From Tepidanaerobacter acetatoxydans_A (lineage in GTDB: Bacteria > Bacillota > Thermosediminibacteria > Thermosediminibacterales > Tepidanaerobacteraceae): 64,000 bases of DNA. The stretch lies in NCBI GenBank assembly GCA_022840405.1, contig JALHJR010000006.1, forward strand, positions 1-64,000. Direction: 5' to 3'. Of the stretch, positions 44,663 to 53,586 are shown one piece after another (the first letter of the stretch is position 1; every line of letters begins with the position of its first letter). Under the pieces are notes generated by a model that saw nothing but the letters and a program-made list of their open reading frames with translations, was not told the origin of the DNA and ran no database searches. The position numbers and the translations under genes were made by a program.

Positions 44663-46111
44663 ATGAGTGGAATCACAGCTGTTTTTTCAAAAAATAGTGG
44701 CAAGTATTTAAAACCGATGCAAAAAATGTTAAAAACAATTAAATATCGCGGACCGGAAAAACAGCAGATTGTAAGTTTGAAAAAAGCTATTATAGGAAAA
44801 AGCAAAGAAGAAAAAGAATCGGAATTAAATTATCAATTCGACGACTTTATAGCCGCTGCCGATGCTGATGAATCTATTGCAAACTGCAATTATTTGCCTG
44901 AAGAAATTATTATTAAATCTTACTTAGAAAAAGGTGACAACTTTATAGGAAACCTTAAAGGAGCGTTTGCATTTATTATTTCCGATGGAGAAAATATTTT
45001 TGCAGCAAGAGACCCGTTAGGCATTAAACCTCTCTACTACATCAAAACAAAAGATGCTATTATTTTTGCTTCTGAAATTAAGGCGCTGATACAGTATAAG
45101 GAAAAAATTAATACATTTCCTCCTGGATATTATTATTCATCTAAAAAAGGTTTTGTAAAATACTATAGCCCAAAAATCCAGCAAATCGAGGAAATTTCAC
45201 CTACAAAAGCAGCTACTGAAGTGAGAAAGCGAATAGTTGGAGTTATCGAAAAAATTTGTAAATCAAATGAAGATATAGGTGTATTCTTGAGCGGTGGTCT
45301 TGATTCAAGCATTATTGCTGCAGCTTGTACATCTGTTTGCCCAAAATTAGATACTTTTTCAGTAGGTGCTAAAGGAAGCGAAGATCTAAGCAAAGCAAAA
45401 AGAGTAGCCAAATATTTAAGTTCAAACCACAATGAATATGTTTATTCTTTAAATGAAATGCTTGAGGTTTTGCCAGAGGCCATTTATCATTTAGAGTCGT
45501 TCGATATGTATTTGGTAAGAAGCGCGGTGATAAATTATCTACTTGCACGCAGCGCAAAAGCCTCAGGAAAAGAGTTAGTATTGTGTGGTGAAGGAGCTGA
45601 CGAAATTTTTGCAGGTTATCAATACCTAAAAAAACTTAACATAAATAACATAAATAGCGAGCTGAAAAAGTTGCTGTTTTCGGGTCATGCAAACGGCTTT
45701 CAGCGCGTTGATAGGATGTCGGCAGCGTTTTCTATTCAACCATTTTTACCATTTGCAAATCTTAATGTTGCAGAATACGCATTAAGATTGCCTCCTGAAA
45801 TCAAGCTGCATGATGATGGTCATGGCAAAAAGATCGAAAAGTGGATTCTAAGAAAAGCATTTGAAAATGATTTACCTAAAGATATTGTTTGGAGAAAAAA
45901 GCAGAAGTTTTTTGATGGGGCAGGTTCAGGAAACTTACTTGAAAGATATGCAGAGGAAGTAATTAGCGATGAAGAATTTAATAACGGGAAAAAGATAAAC
46001 GATGGCCTGATACTGCGTTCAAAAGAGGAGCTCTTTTATTACAAAATTTTTAAAAGATTCTTTCCCGAATCTTATGTTCTTGAAACTGTGGGCTTTACCA
46101 AAACAGCGTAG
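44663..46111 (+). CDS. Asparagine synthetase-like protein lacking the catalytic Cys
   Basis: A 482-residue two-domain protein of the AsnB family. The synthetase half is intact: PP-loop FLSGGLDSS (S210-S216), then ELVLCGEGADEIFAGY and the C-terminal WRKKQKFFDGAGSG. The N-terminal glutaminase domain is degenerate: the first residues are MSGITAVF, so the nucleophilic Cys after Met is Ser; RGPD reads RGPE; the NGEIYNY motif reads DADESIANC. It should use free ammonia, or another amine donor, rather than glutamine. ATG 44663 follows GGAGTG (in-frame TTG at 44660 would add one Met). Monocistronic between the terminator at 44601 and IS debris. A non-asparagine amidotransferase, as in beta-lactam-synthetase-like relatives, is possible. 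Confidence 0.85.
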   Translation: MSGITAVFSKNSGKYLKPMQKMLKTIKYRGPEKQQIVSLKKAIIGKSKEEKESELNYQFDDFIAAADADESIANCNYLPEEIIIKSYLEKGDNFIGNLKGAFAFIISDGENIFAARDPLGIKPLYYIKTKDAIIFASEIKALIQYKEKINTFPPGYYYSSKKGFVKYYSPKIQQIEEISPTKAATEVRKRIVGVIEKICKSNEDIGVFLSGGLDSSIIAAACTSVCPKLDTFSVGAKGSEDLSKAKRVAKYLSSNHNEYVYSLNEMLEVLPEAIYHLESFDMYLVRSAVINYLLARSAKASGKELVLCGEGADEIFAGYQYLKKLNINNINSELKKLLFSGHANGFQRVDRMSAAFSIQPFLPFANLNVAEYALRLPPEIKLHDDGHGKKIEKWILRKAFENDLPKDIVWRKKQKFFDGAGSGNLLERYAEEVISDEEFNNGKKINDGLILRSKEELFYYKIFKRFFPESYVLETVGFTKTA

Positions 46112-46122
46112 ATATAGTCTAA

Positions 46123-46254
46123 CTTAGAAAAACTGCCCAAAACATTACAGAACTAACCGGCCAAGACATAAGCCATCAAGCAGTATGGGACATAGTTCAA
46201 AAGATGGGAGAAAAAATACAATTAATAACATATGGCGGTCAGAGCATATTTTAA
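46123..46254 (+). pseudogene. ISLre2-type transposase fragment
   Basis: In one frame, 43 codons read LRKTAQNITELTGQDISHQA and then VWDIVQKMGEKIQ, a segment typical of ISLre2-family transposases, before a stop at 46252. The normal protein has about 450-480 residues, so only a tenth remains, with no start codon. It begins 11 bp after the asparagine synthetase-like gene. Confidence 0.75.
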
Positions 46255-46733
46255 AATCATTTGCTTTGCACTAAAAAGCCCTTTATGTCGCGAAAGCCTA
46301 TTGATATGGGTAAAAAACCCCTCTGGGTGCAATTTAAAATAGCGAAATAAGCTAATTACAGGGCATTTTCGCCCGATACAATGGTGGCCGGAGGGTGTAT
46401 AGGGGCCCCATGTCAATAGGACCGTGGAATAAATGCAAGTTTTGCAAAACATAGCTTAAATGTAGATACTTTAGATTATTTTCAATCGAACTTTAGCTGG
46501 CACTGGGATAGTAGTCCCACTTTAAAAATAATTAATTAGGTGTGTAATTTTATTAAAAAAACAACGATTTTTTCTCTATTAAAACAATAAAAAAGCCACA
46601 TTATTATGCAGGATAAAATTTGAAAGAAAAAATGCCAACTTTTACTTGACACTAACCTGTCTTTACTTAAACCTTCCAATTTATCAACTTTTGTAATATA
46701 CTTATGTTAATAAATAATATGGGAGGTTTACTT
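46255..46733. other. Gap upstream of fba
   Basis: About 480 bp without a convincing gene. The first 200 bp, unusually GC-rich near 46370-46430 (GGTGGCCGGAGG), could be further IS debris. Later sequence is AT-rich. A TTGACA occurs at 46646 but no -10 box lies at a suitable distance. Promoter of fba is therefore not assigned. Confidence 0.4.
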
Positions 46734-47663
46734 ATGCCGTTAGTAACTTCAAAGGAAATGTTTAAGAAGGCATATGATGGTAAGTATGCCATAGGTGCTT
46801 TTAATGTTAATAATATGGAAATAATTCAGGGCATTGTAGAAGCAGCTCAGGAGGAAAAGGCTCCTCTCATACTGCAGGTATCTGCCGGCGCTAGAAAATA
46901 TGCAAAACCGGTATATTTGAAAAAATTAGTTGAAGCCGCAGTTGACGATAGCGGTCTTCCAATAGTTCTTCACTTAGACCACGGCGAAAGCTTTGAAATA
47001 TGTAAATCATGTATTGATGACGGCTTTACATCAGTTATGATTGATGGTTCAAAATATCCTTTTGAGGAAAATATAGAATTAACAAAAAGGGTAGTGGATT
47101 ATGCGCACGAGAGAGGCGTTGTAGTGGAAGCAGAACTTGGCCGGCTTGCAGGAATTGAGGACGCGGTAAAAGTATCCGAGCAGGATGCCCTTTTCACCGA
47201 CCCGGATGAAGCAGTTGAGTTTGTAGAGCGAACTGGAGTGGACTCACTTGCTATCGCAATTGGAACCAGTCATGGTGCCTATAAATTCAAAGGTGAGCCC
47301 AAACTTGATTTTGAACGGCTGGAAAAGATTTCAAATATGCTGCCGGGCTTTCCTATAGTGCTGCACGGTGCATCTTCTGTACCTGGCGAATTCGTAGAAC
47401 TTTGTAATAAATATGGCGGCCAGATTCCAGGGGCACAAGGTGTTCCGGAGAGTATGCTTAGAAAAGCTGCAGAAATGGGTGTTTGCAAAATCAATATAGA
47501 CACCGACTTGCGTCTTGCAATGACCGCATCTGTTAGAAAATATCTTGCAGAAAACCCATCGCATTTTGACCCGCGTCAGTATCTTGGACCAGGCCGGGAC
47601 GCCATCAAGCAAATGGTCATACATAAAATGAGAAATGTTTTAGGATGCAGCGGAAAAGCTTAA
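46734..47663 (+). CDS. fba: Fructose-bisphosphate aldolase, class II
   Basis: Zinc-dependent aldolase of glycolysis/gluconeogenesis, about 309 residues. Motifs: the zinc histidine and catalytic Asp in VLHLDHGESFE (~80-90), the VEAELGRLAG segment, IAIGTSHGAYKF with the second zinc histidine, VLHGASSVP with the third, and phosphate-binding KINIDTDLRLA. ATG 46734 follows GGGAGG; upstream in-frame codons from 46704 have no ribosome site. Monocistronic, closed by a strong terminator. Confidence 0.97.
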   Translation: MPLVTSKEMFKKAYDGKYAIGAFNVNNMEIIQGIVEAAQEEKAPLILQVSAGARKYAKPVYLKKLVEAAVDDSGLPIVLHLDHGESFEICKSCIDDGFTSVMIDGSKYPFEENIELTKRVVDYAHERGVVVEAELGRLAGIEDAVKVSEQDALFTDPDEAVEFVERTGVDSLAIAIGTSHGAYKFKGEPKLDFERLEKISNMLPGFPIVLHGASSVPGEFVELCNKYGGQIPGAQGVPESMLRKAAEMGVCKINIDTDLRLAMTASVRKYLAENPSHFDPRQYLGPGRDAIKQMVIHKMRNVLGCSGKA

Positions 47664-47700
47664 AAACGATTAAACAATTTAATAGTGTTTACGAATATAA

Positions 47701-47734
47701 AAAAGCTCTGCTAAATCTAACTAGCAGAGCTTTT
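47701..47734 (+). terminator. Terminator after fba
   Basis: AAAAGCTCTGCTA pairs perfectly with TAGCAGAGCTTTT around an 8-nt loop, followed by more T. Thirteen base pairs. Confidence 0.92.
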
Positions 47735-48029
47735 TTATATAAATTTTCTCCGGTAAACATATCTTTAATTTAAAATCAAAAAATAGCAAGACTGTTAATC
47801 TAAATTTGCTTGTACTGTAAAAACATTTTTTATTCATTGTCTGTTCATTTTAAATCAGTAAGGGTATATTGACATTTTTAGCTTAAAATCGACTTTTTAC
47901 TGCCAAATTAAACTTTATTTTTCTTTTTTAGAGTTTAGAAGGATTTAATGCTTTTACATAGAAATAAATATAATATACAATATATGGGAAAATATTAACT
48001 TGTTTTTCATTTATTTAGGGGGATTTGTT
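47735..48029. other. Gap upstream of the M1 peptidase
   Basis: Holds a divergent MITE-like copy (47803-47909) and AT-rich sequence up to the ribosome site AGGGGGAT of the next gene. No coding sequence or clear promoter seen. Confidence 0.5.
47803..47909 (+). repeat. Divergent MITE-like element D (107 bp)
   Basis: Right half matches the MITE consensus closely: TATATTGACATTTTTAGCTT, then AAAATCGACTTTTTACTG, against TATATTGACATTTCTGGGCT and AAAATTCACTTTCTACGG. Ends AATTTG ... CAAATT are inverted. The left half is only weakly similar (TGTAAAAAC kept). An older or separate subfamily. Confidence 0.55.
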
Positions 48030-49547
48030 TTGAAAAAAGTTGTTACACTTGTTGTTGCTGTATTGCTTATATTTTTGATGTTTTTTATTTTAAAAACCGT
48101 ATTTTTACATCCTATAGTAAAGACTGAGGCACAACAGCCCGAAGAAAATCATATTGTTTATCTGCCACCCGAGAGGAATGTTTACGACATTAAGGCGGAA
48201 TACGACGGAATAAATAAGATAAAAGCCGTAATGAATTTAACATATGTAAATAATACTGAGGACATTTTTAAAGAACTCTATTTCCATCTTTATCCCAATA
48301 TGTTTTCAAGCTCTGCCCGTGTGCCTTTTTTTAAGGAAGACTTTTATCGTGCATTTCCTAAAGGCTTTAGCCCCGGCGGAATAAACATACAGCAAGTTGA
48401 GCAAGATGGTCAAGATGTTGCCTGGTCTTTAATCGAAGACGATGAGATACTCAAATTAATATTAAGCCATCCGGTAAACCCCGGTAATGTATCAATTATA
48501 AATATACAATTTGAGCTTACTATCCCACAGGCCAAATTTCGTCTGGGATACCAGACATTTGGAGATGGTAAAATAACCTTGTCGCTAGGTAATTGGTATC
48601 CTGTCCTGGCGGTGTACAAAGATGGCAATTGGAGTCTTGATAAGCATTATGCTATAGGCGACTGCACTTACAGTGATATATCAGATTACACCGTAAGCTT
48701 TACAGTGCCGGAAGACTTTACAGTTGCTGCATCAGGGGTTTTAGAGGAAAGCTACACAAAAGATAATAAGGCGATTTTTATTTATTCCATTGACAGTATA
48801 CGAGAATTTGCCGCAGCTATAAGCAATAATTATCAAACTTCAACAGACATAGTTGATGGTATAAAAATAGTGTCTTATTTTCACCCGGAGGATAAGAGGG
48901 GTGGTTTTATGGCACTTAATATTGCAAAATATGCCCTTGGTATTTTTAATGATGCATTTGGAAAATATCCATACCCAGAACTTAGAATTGCCGAGGCTAA
49001 TTATTATCTGGGAGGCATGGAATTTCCTACTTTTATAATGATGGATACCACCAAATATACAGAACCACATATAGCAAGCACTTCCCTGGAAAGATCTACC
49101 GCCCATGAAGTCGCACATCAATGGTGGTATGGTTTAGTTGGAAGCGACCAAATAAATGAGCCATGGCTGGATGAAGGAATAACTGAATTTTCCACTGCCT
49201 ATTACTTTGAAAAACGCTATGGACAGCCCGGCAGAGATTCATATTTCGGAAGATATGTGAATACCTCTGTAGATTTTGTCATGAAAAATCATATACATAT
49301 GCTGGACCCTCTTCCGCTTTTTAAAAATCAACAAGAATATTTTCCAACTGTTTATACATCCGGTGTATTATTTTATGAAGACCTGCGAAATCAAATCGGT
49401 GAAGAAAACTTATTAGACTTTTTGCGGTCATATCTGGAAACGTTCAAGTATAAAAATGTCAGCCTAAAAGAATTTGAAGAATTCTTGAGAGGCAAAAAAT
49501 ATGAAGCTCTTGATGAGAGCTTCTACGACAAATGGCTTAATCCTTGA
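48030..49547 (+). CDS. M1 family metallopeptidase (aminopeptidase N-like), membrane-anchored
   Basis: About 505 residues. An uncleaved N-terminal anchor (~4-25) is followed by an extracytoplasmic M1 peptidase. The zinc motif is HEVAHQWWYGLV with the third ligand in WLDEGITEF (HExxH-18-E), and the exopeptidase motif GGMEFPT replaces the usual GAMEN, so aminopeptidase action is likely but specificity may differ. Start is TTG 48030 behind AGGGGGAT (TTG 48000 lacks a site). The C-terminus lacks the long helical domain IV of full aminopeptidase N. Its 3' end overlaps the convergent L,D-transpeptidase gene by 11 bp. Confidence 0.92.
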   Translation: MKKVVTLVVAVLLIFLMFFILKTVFLHPIVKTEAQQPEENHIVYLPPERNVYDIKAEYDGINKIKAVMNLTYVNNTEDIFKELYFHLYPNMFSSSARVPFFKEDFYRAFPKGFSPGGINIQQVEQDGQDVAWSLIEDDEILKLILSHPVNPGNVSIINIQFELTIPQAKFRLGYQTFGDGKITLSLGNWYPVLAVYKDGNWSLDKHYAIGDCTYSDISDYTVSFTVPEDFTVAASGVLEESYTKDNKAIFIYSIDSIREFAAAISNNYQTSTDIVDGIKIVSYFHPEDKRGGFMALNIAKYALGIFNDAFGKYPYPELRIAEANYYLGGMEFPTFIMMDTTKYTEPHIASTSLERSTAHEVAHQWWYGLVGSDQINEPWLDEGITEFSTAYYFEKRYGQPGRDSYFGRYVNTSVDFVMKNHIHMLDPLPLFKNQQEYFPTVYTSGVLFYEDLRNQIGEENLLDFLRSYLETFKYKNVSLKEFEEFLRGKKYEALDESFYDKWLNP

Positions 49548-50337
49548 TTACGACCGGAGTGCCCTGTGGTATGTTTTTATAAAACCATAGGGCATCATCT
49601 AAGGAAAGACGTATGCACCCGTGAGATGACTTTTGACCCAGTTTTTCCGCTTCTTCTTCAATAATCTTTTTATTTTCGTCAAAGGGCACGCTATGGAAAA
49701 GATAGTTGTTATTAAATCTTACCCAATAGTAGCCACCTTGTTTATACTTAGGACTGTAAAAAGAGTCCCCTCTTTCACCTATGCGGTACAGACCTTCGGG
49801 GGTACCACAGCCATTTTCATCTAGTCCTGTGGAACATGAAAAAGTTTTAATGATGTTATCATTTTCGTAAATATCTACCTTCTGTTCACTTAAATCAACT
49901 ATTACCCCAAATTTTTCATTCAAATCAACTTCTTGTATGTATTCTGTAGGAACAAAACCGCAAATTGGTTTCATCGTTCTATAGTCCCTGCAGCTCACTT
50001 CTGTATAGCCATTATCTAAATTCTTTATAACTTCTACATTTACCAAATCTCCATAAACCACACCTAAGCTTTTGGAATCTGAAGAAGGTAGCTCCCTGAT
50101 ATTTACGGCTGTTATTTCATTGGCTTTTAAGACGGTTATCTTGCTTGGAAACTTGTTTAATGGTTTTGGTTCAATCTCTTGCAAGACATCAATTTCTGGT
50201 TTTTCCAGTATGATATTCTCTGATTCTGCACCTTCTGTCGAAAGTGGAGCAAACTCAGTTTTTTCTCCGGTTATCCATGGTATCATTACAGCTGAGGTCA
50301 GCACAATCAAAAAAGTAATTACTTTGATAGGTTTCAA
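49537..50337 (-). CDS. L,D-transpeptidase (YkuD) with SH3 domain
   Basis: Exported wall-crosslinking enzyme of 266 residues. A signal peptide or anchor (~4-23) is followed by an SH3b-like domain (~68-138; ITAVNIRELPSSDSKSLG, WFxV-type strands) and a YkuD domain (~140-266; FGVIVDLSEQKVDIYEN). The catalytic motif SSHGCIRLS gives nucleophile C241. Start is TTG 50337 with AAGGAGGAT upstream. Makes 3-3 crosslinks or attaches proteins to peptidoglycan, typical also of spore-forming Firmicutes. Monocistronic; upstream gap carries MITE copy C. Confidence 0.93.
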   Translation of the reverse strand: MKPIKVITFLIVLTSAVMIPWITGEKTEFAPLSTEGAESENIILEKPEIDVLQEIEPKPLNKFPSKITVLKANEITAVNIRELPSSDSKSLGVVYGDLVNVEVIKNLDNGYTEVSCRDYRTMKPICGFVPTEYIQEVDLNEKFGVIVDLSEQKVDIYENDNIIKTFSCSTGLDENGCGTPEGLYRIGERGDSFYSPKYKQGGYYWVRFNNNYLFHSVPFDENKKIIEEEAEKLGQKSSHGCIRLSLDDALWFYKNIPQGTPVVIKD

Positions 50338-50721
50338 GTCTATATCCTCCTTATTCCCAAGCTTTATAAAGTTCTATTATTACACTACACTACATAATAT
50401 CACACTTGTCCACAAATATCATCATATTTTAATCTATTTATGATGCCGCTGCAGATAAAAAGCAGCACAACTTAGTATTGATTCTAATGTAAAAACCCTG
50501 TTTTCTTAAATTAATGGTCAACATATAGCGTTTTTATTAAATCTAAAACGATATATTGACATTTCTGGGCTACAATTCACTTCCTACGGTAGAATCAGTA
50601 TTTAAAAGCGGCTGCTTGCAAAACCTGCGCTTATGGATTCTCATAAATAAAGGCCATGCATATAAGATAGTTTTGTCGCTACATTAATGCATGGCTTTGG
50701 ATTTTATGATGAAAAACTAAG
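50338..50721. other. Gap between ykuD-like gene and gltX end
   Basis: Holds MITE copy C (50480-50596) and a 9-bp inverted repeat GCCATGCAT / ATGCATGGC (50652-50696 region) that may act as terminator of gltX on the minus strand. No gene seen. Confidence 0.55.
50480..50596 (+). repeat. MITE copy C (117 bp)
   Basis: Same length and orientation as copies A and B with about eight substitutions to A. Terminal inverted repeats are kept. AGTATT flanks both ends (50474-50479, 50597-50602), a perfect 6-bp target duplication. Confidence 0.92.
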
Positions 50722-52197
50722 CTAATTGCTCTTATTACTAATCCATTGTGCAGCTTTTCTCATGCGTTCCACGGTCTTTTCCCTGCCTAAAAGCACGATA
50801 ATGTCAAAAAGGCCGGGGCCAACAGTCCTGCCGGTGATAGCAAGCCGGGTGGGATGAATAATTTCAGCCGCTTTTAGCCCCATATCGGCCGTAATATTTC
50901 TAAATGTTTCTTCGGTTTTGTCATGGGTAAAATCTTCCAATTTTTCTAAGGCTTCGGCACCCAGTGTCAAAAGCTCTACGGCATTTTCCTTGGAAAAATG
51001 TTTTTTAACGCCTTTTTCTTCATATTCCGTCACATCCTTAAAGAAAAAGGCTATGGTATCCGCCAGCTCATCCAGGGTTTTTGCTCTGTCTCTGGAAATT
51101 TCAACTACCTTTTTGATATAGTCAAAATTATCCCGGGCCTCTTCTTCGGTAATAATACCCTTCTTAATCATAAACGGTATAGTCTGCTCTGTTATATACT
51201 CCAAATCTAACTCGCGCATATAGTGACCATTTATCCATGTTAGTTTCTTTACATCATAGATTGCTGCTGTTTTGTTAACTCTTTCCAGAGTGAATTCTCT
51301 TATAGCCTTATCCATGTCAAAGATTTCTTCAGTTCCTTCAGGTGACCACCCAAGCAGCGTTAGATAGTTTATTATAGATTCTGCAAGATACCCTTGATCT
51401 CTAAATTCTTCCACAGAGGTTGCTCCATGCCGTTTACTAAGTTTACTGCGATCCGGTGCTAATATCATCGGCACATGAGCAAACTTTGGTATTTCATAGC
51501 CTAAAGCCAAATAGGTCTGAATCTGTTTAGGCGTATTAGAAAGATGTTCTTCAGCTCTTATAATATGAGTCATTTTCATAGCATTGTCATCAACAACACA
51601 TGCAAAATTATAGGTGGGAATACCGTTAGATTTTACTATAATCAAATCATCTAAGACAGAGTTATCAAATACTACCGTCCCACGAATAAGGTCTTCTACT
51701 ACAGTTTGACCCTCTTCAGGCATTTTTAACCTTATGGTATATGGTCTTCCCTCATCTTCAAACTTTTTCCTTTGTTCTGGCGTAAGGTTGCGACAGCGGC
51801 CATCATATTTAGGCGGTTTGCCGGCTTTTAGAGCTGCTTCACGCCGCTCAGAAAGCTCTTCAGGACTGCAGTAACAATAATAGGCTTTCCCTTCGGCCAA
51901 AAGCCTGTCTACTTCTTCTTTATAAAGTTCCAATCGCTGTGATTGAAAATACGGGCCAAAATCTCCTCCTTTTTCCGGCCCTTCATCCCAGTCAAGGCCA
52001 AGCCATTTTAGGGATCTTATAATCTGCTGCGTAGATTCTTCGGTAGACCTCTCGGTATCAGTATCTTCTATCCTTAACACAAATGTTCCGTTATTGTGTC
52101 TTGCAAAAAGCAGGTTAAAAAGCGCCGTCCTAGCTCCACCTATATGCAGACTGCCGGTAGGGCTAGGTGCAAATCTGACTCTTACATTTTCTAACAT
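50722..52197 (-). CDS. gltX: Glutamyl-tRNA synthetase
   Basis: Class I aminoacyl-tRNA synthetase of 491 residues. HIGH-type motif LHIGGARTAL (~17-26) and KMSKS-type motif KLSKRHGAT (~250) are intact, with the zinc-like cysteine cluster YCYCSPEEL ... CRN in the connective region. ATG 52197 follows ATAGGAGTG. Bacteria of this type usually use it to charge tRNA-Glu and also tRNA-Gln ahead of amidation. A SigmaA promoter is seen upstream (52290-52318). Confidence 0.97.
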   Translation of the reverse strand: MLENVRVRFAPSPTGSLHIGGARTALFNLLFARHNNGTFVLRIEDTDTERSTEESTQQIIRSLKWLGLDWDEGPEKGGDFGPYFQSQRLELYKEEVDRLLAEGKAYYCYCSPEELSERREAALKAGKPPKYDGRCRNLTPEQRKKFEDEGRPYTIRLKMPEEGQTVVEDLIRGTVVFDNSVLDDLIIVKSNGIPTYNFACVVDDNAMKMTHIIRAEEHLSNTPKQIQTYLALGYEIPKFAHVPMILAPDRSKLSKRHGATSVEEFRDQGYLAESIINYLTLLGWSPEGTEEIFDMDKAIREFTLERVNKTAAIYDVKKLTWINGHYMRELDLEYITEQTIPFMIKKGIITEEEARDNFDYIKKVVEISRDRAKTLDELADTIAFFFKDVTEYEEKGVKKHFSKENAVELLTLGAEALEKLEDFTHDKTEETFRNITADMGLKAAEIIHPTRLAITGRTVGPGLFDIIVLLGREKTVERMRKAAQWISNKSN

Positions 52198-52289
52198 AAA
52201 AAAACACTCCTATCAAAGCTATTCAAATATTATTCTTAAAAAACAGTATTACAGTATTATCGCAAGATAATGCTTGCTTACATAAATTT

Positions 52290-52318
52290 AGTATAGCACT
52301 ATGAACTTTGCTTTACAA
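52290..52318 (-). promoter_or_regulatory. SigmaA promoter of gltX
   Basis: Minus strand: -35 TTGTAA (52313-52318), 17-base spacer, -10 TATACT (52290-52295), starting immediately after the larC stop and giving a leader of about 85 nt. Confidence 0.65.
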
Positions 52319-52329
52319 GAATCAACCGA

Positions 52330-53532
52330 TCATCCTGCTAAAAACTGATTTACAATTTCATAAGCCTTCAGTAAAGGCATCTCATTGTTTTTAGCCAAAC
52401 ATTTCATATCTTCATATTCAGGGGTTATTCTGATGATTTCGTCGCCTATTTTAGCTATCTTGACCCTTAGATTCCCTAAAGGTGTATTTATTTCTTCTAT
52501 CTCTCTAAAAAGCTTTATACGATCCGACACCAATTCCCTTACACCCAAAGTAGCGGTTTCCCTAAGCATAGCTTCCGCCAAATGCTGCTTTTTATCCGGC
52601 GGACAAAGACAGGTAATCTTTATCCCGGGTCGGGTCTTTTTCATGATTATTGGTGTAAGAAACACATCTAATGCTCCTCTTTGAAAAAGGCTTTCAATGG
52701 CTTCCTCATATAGCTCGGGATTCATATCATCTACATTTGCTTCAAGGATTGCTATTTTATCCTTTTCCAAATCGTTTGTATGTATGTCGCCGGTATTGCA
52801 GTACTCTTTAAGTAAGACCGCCCTTAAAACATTTGGAGACTTTCGCTCGGCCTTACCCAATCCATAACCGGATTTTTCAGGAATTCCCAAGGGCATAGGC
52901 CCGAATTCGTCAACAAATATGGTTAAAAGAAGTGCTCCCGTTGGCGTTGTAAACTCTCCTGATTCCTCTGCCGCATATACGGGAACTCCTTTTAGAAGTT
53001 CTATGGTAGCAGGAGCCGGTACCGGCAGGATTCCGTGGGCACAGTTTACCGTTCCGGAGCCGACGTTGGCCGGCGAGGCATAAACAGCAGCAGGGTTTAG
53101 CATGTCCATAAGAATACATGAACCTACGATATCCACAATGGAATCAACCGCCCCCACCTCATGAAAATGGATTTCTTCCGGAGGCTTGCCGTGAACCTTA
53201 CCTTCCGCTTCGGCTAACTTATAGAAAGCTTCTTTGCTTTTTTGTTTTACCTCTGATTTTAGTTTGCTATTGTCAATTATCTCATATATTTGCTTTAAAC
53301 CCCGATGCGGATGATGTTCATGAGTTTTCACCATAACATCTGTTCCGGTAATGCCGCCCTTTAACGCCTTTTTTATTTCCACTTCATAATCATGTAAAGG
53401 AAGTTTTGTCAGTTCACTTAAAAATTCTTCCTTGTCTAACCCCAAATCCAGCATGGCACCAAGGAACATATCTCCACTTATGCCGGAAAAGCAATCCAGG
53501 TATAAGATGGTTTTGCTGTTACCGTTTTTCAT
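52330..53532 (-). CDS. larC: Nickel insertion protein LarC (nickel-pincer cofactor)
   Basis: About 400 residues of the LarC (DUF111) family, the CTP-dependent enzyme that inserts nickel into the pincer cofactor of lactate racemase and relatives. N-terminal ILYLDCFSGISGDMFLGAML, the histidine-rich metal-binding stretch TGTDVMVKTHEHHPHRG, IHFHEVGAVDSIVDIVG, and the C-terminal domain with ILEANVDDMNPE. One uninterrupted chain here, so no frameshift is needed (in Lactobacillus it is made by frameshifting). ATG 53532 follows AAGGAGTGAG. Last gene of larE-larB-larC. Confidence 0.93.
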   Translation of the reverse strand: MKNGNSKTILYLDCFSGISGDMFLGAMLDLGLDKEEFLSELTKLPLHDYEVEIKKALKGGITGTDVMVKTHEHHPHRGLKQIYEIIDNSKLKSEVKQKSKEAFYKLAEAEGKVHGKPPEEIHFHEVGAVDSIVDIVGSCILMDMLNPAAVYASPANVGSGTVNCAHGILPVPAPATIELLKGVPVYAAEESGEFTTPTGALLLTIFVDEFGPMPLGIPEKSGYGLGKAERKSPNVLRAVLLKEYCNTGDIHTNDLEKDKIAILEANVDDMNPELYEEAIESLFQRGALDVFLTPIIMKKTRPGIKITCLCPPDKKQHLAEAMLRETATLGVRELVSDRIKLFREIEEINTPLGNLRVKIAKIGDEIIRITPEYEDMKCLAKNNEMPLLKAYEIVNQFLAG

Positions 53533-53586
53533 AGCACTCACTCCTTCATATCTTAATTCGTGGTTGATTTACATAATTTATTTATC

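Noticed and set aside
46222..46452. A 76-codon open frame on the minus strand, rich in Cys, His and Arg
   Set aside because: No ribosome site, overlaps the ISLre2 fragment antisense, and composition is unlike neighbouring genes. More likely IS debris than a gene.
52198..52329. T-box leader upstream of gltX
   Set aside because: No T-box core (GGTGGTACC) or terminator is present in the 130-bp gap; only an ordinary promoter.
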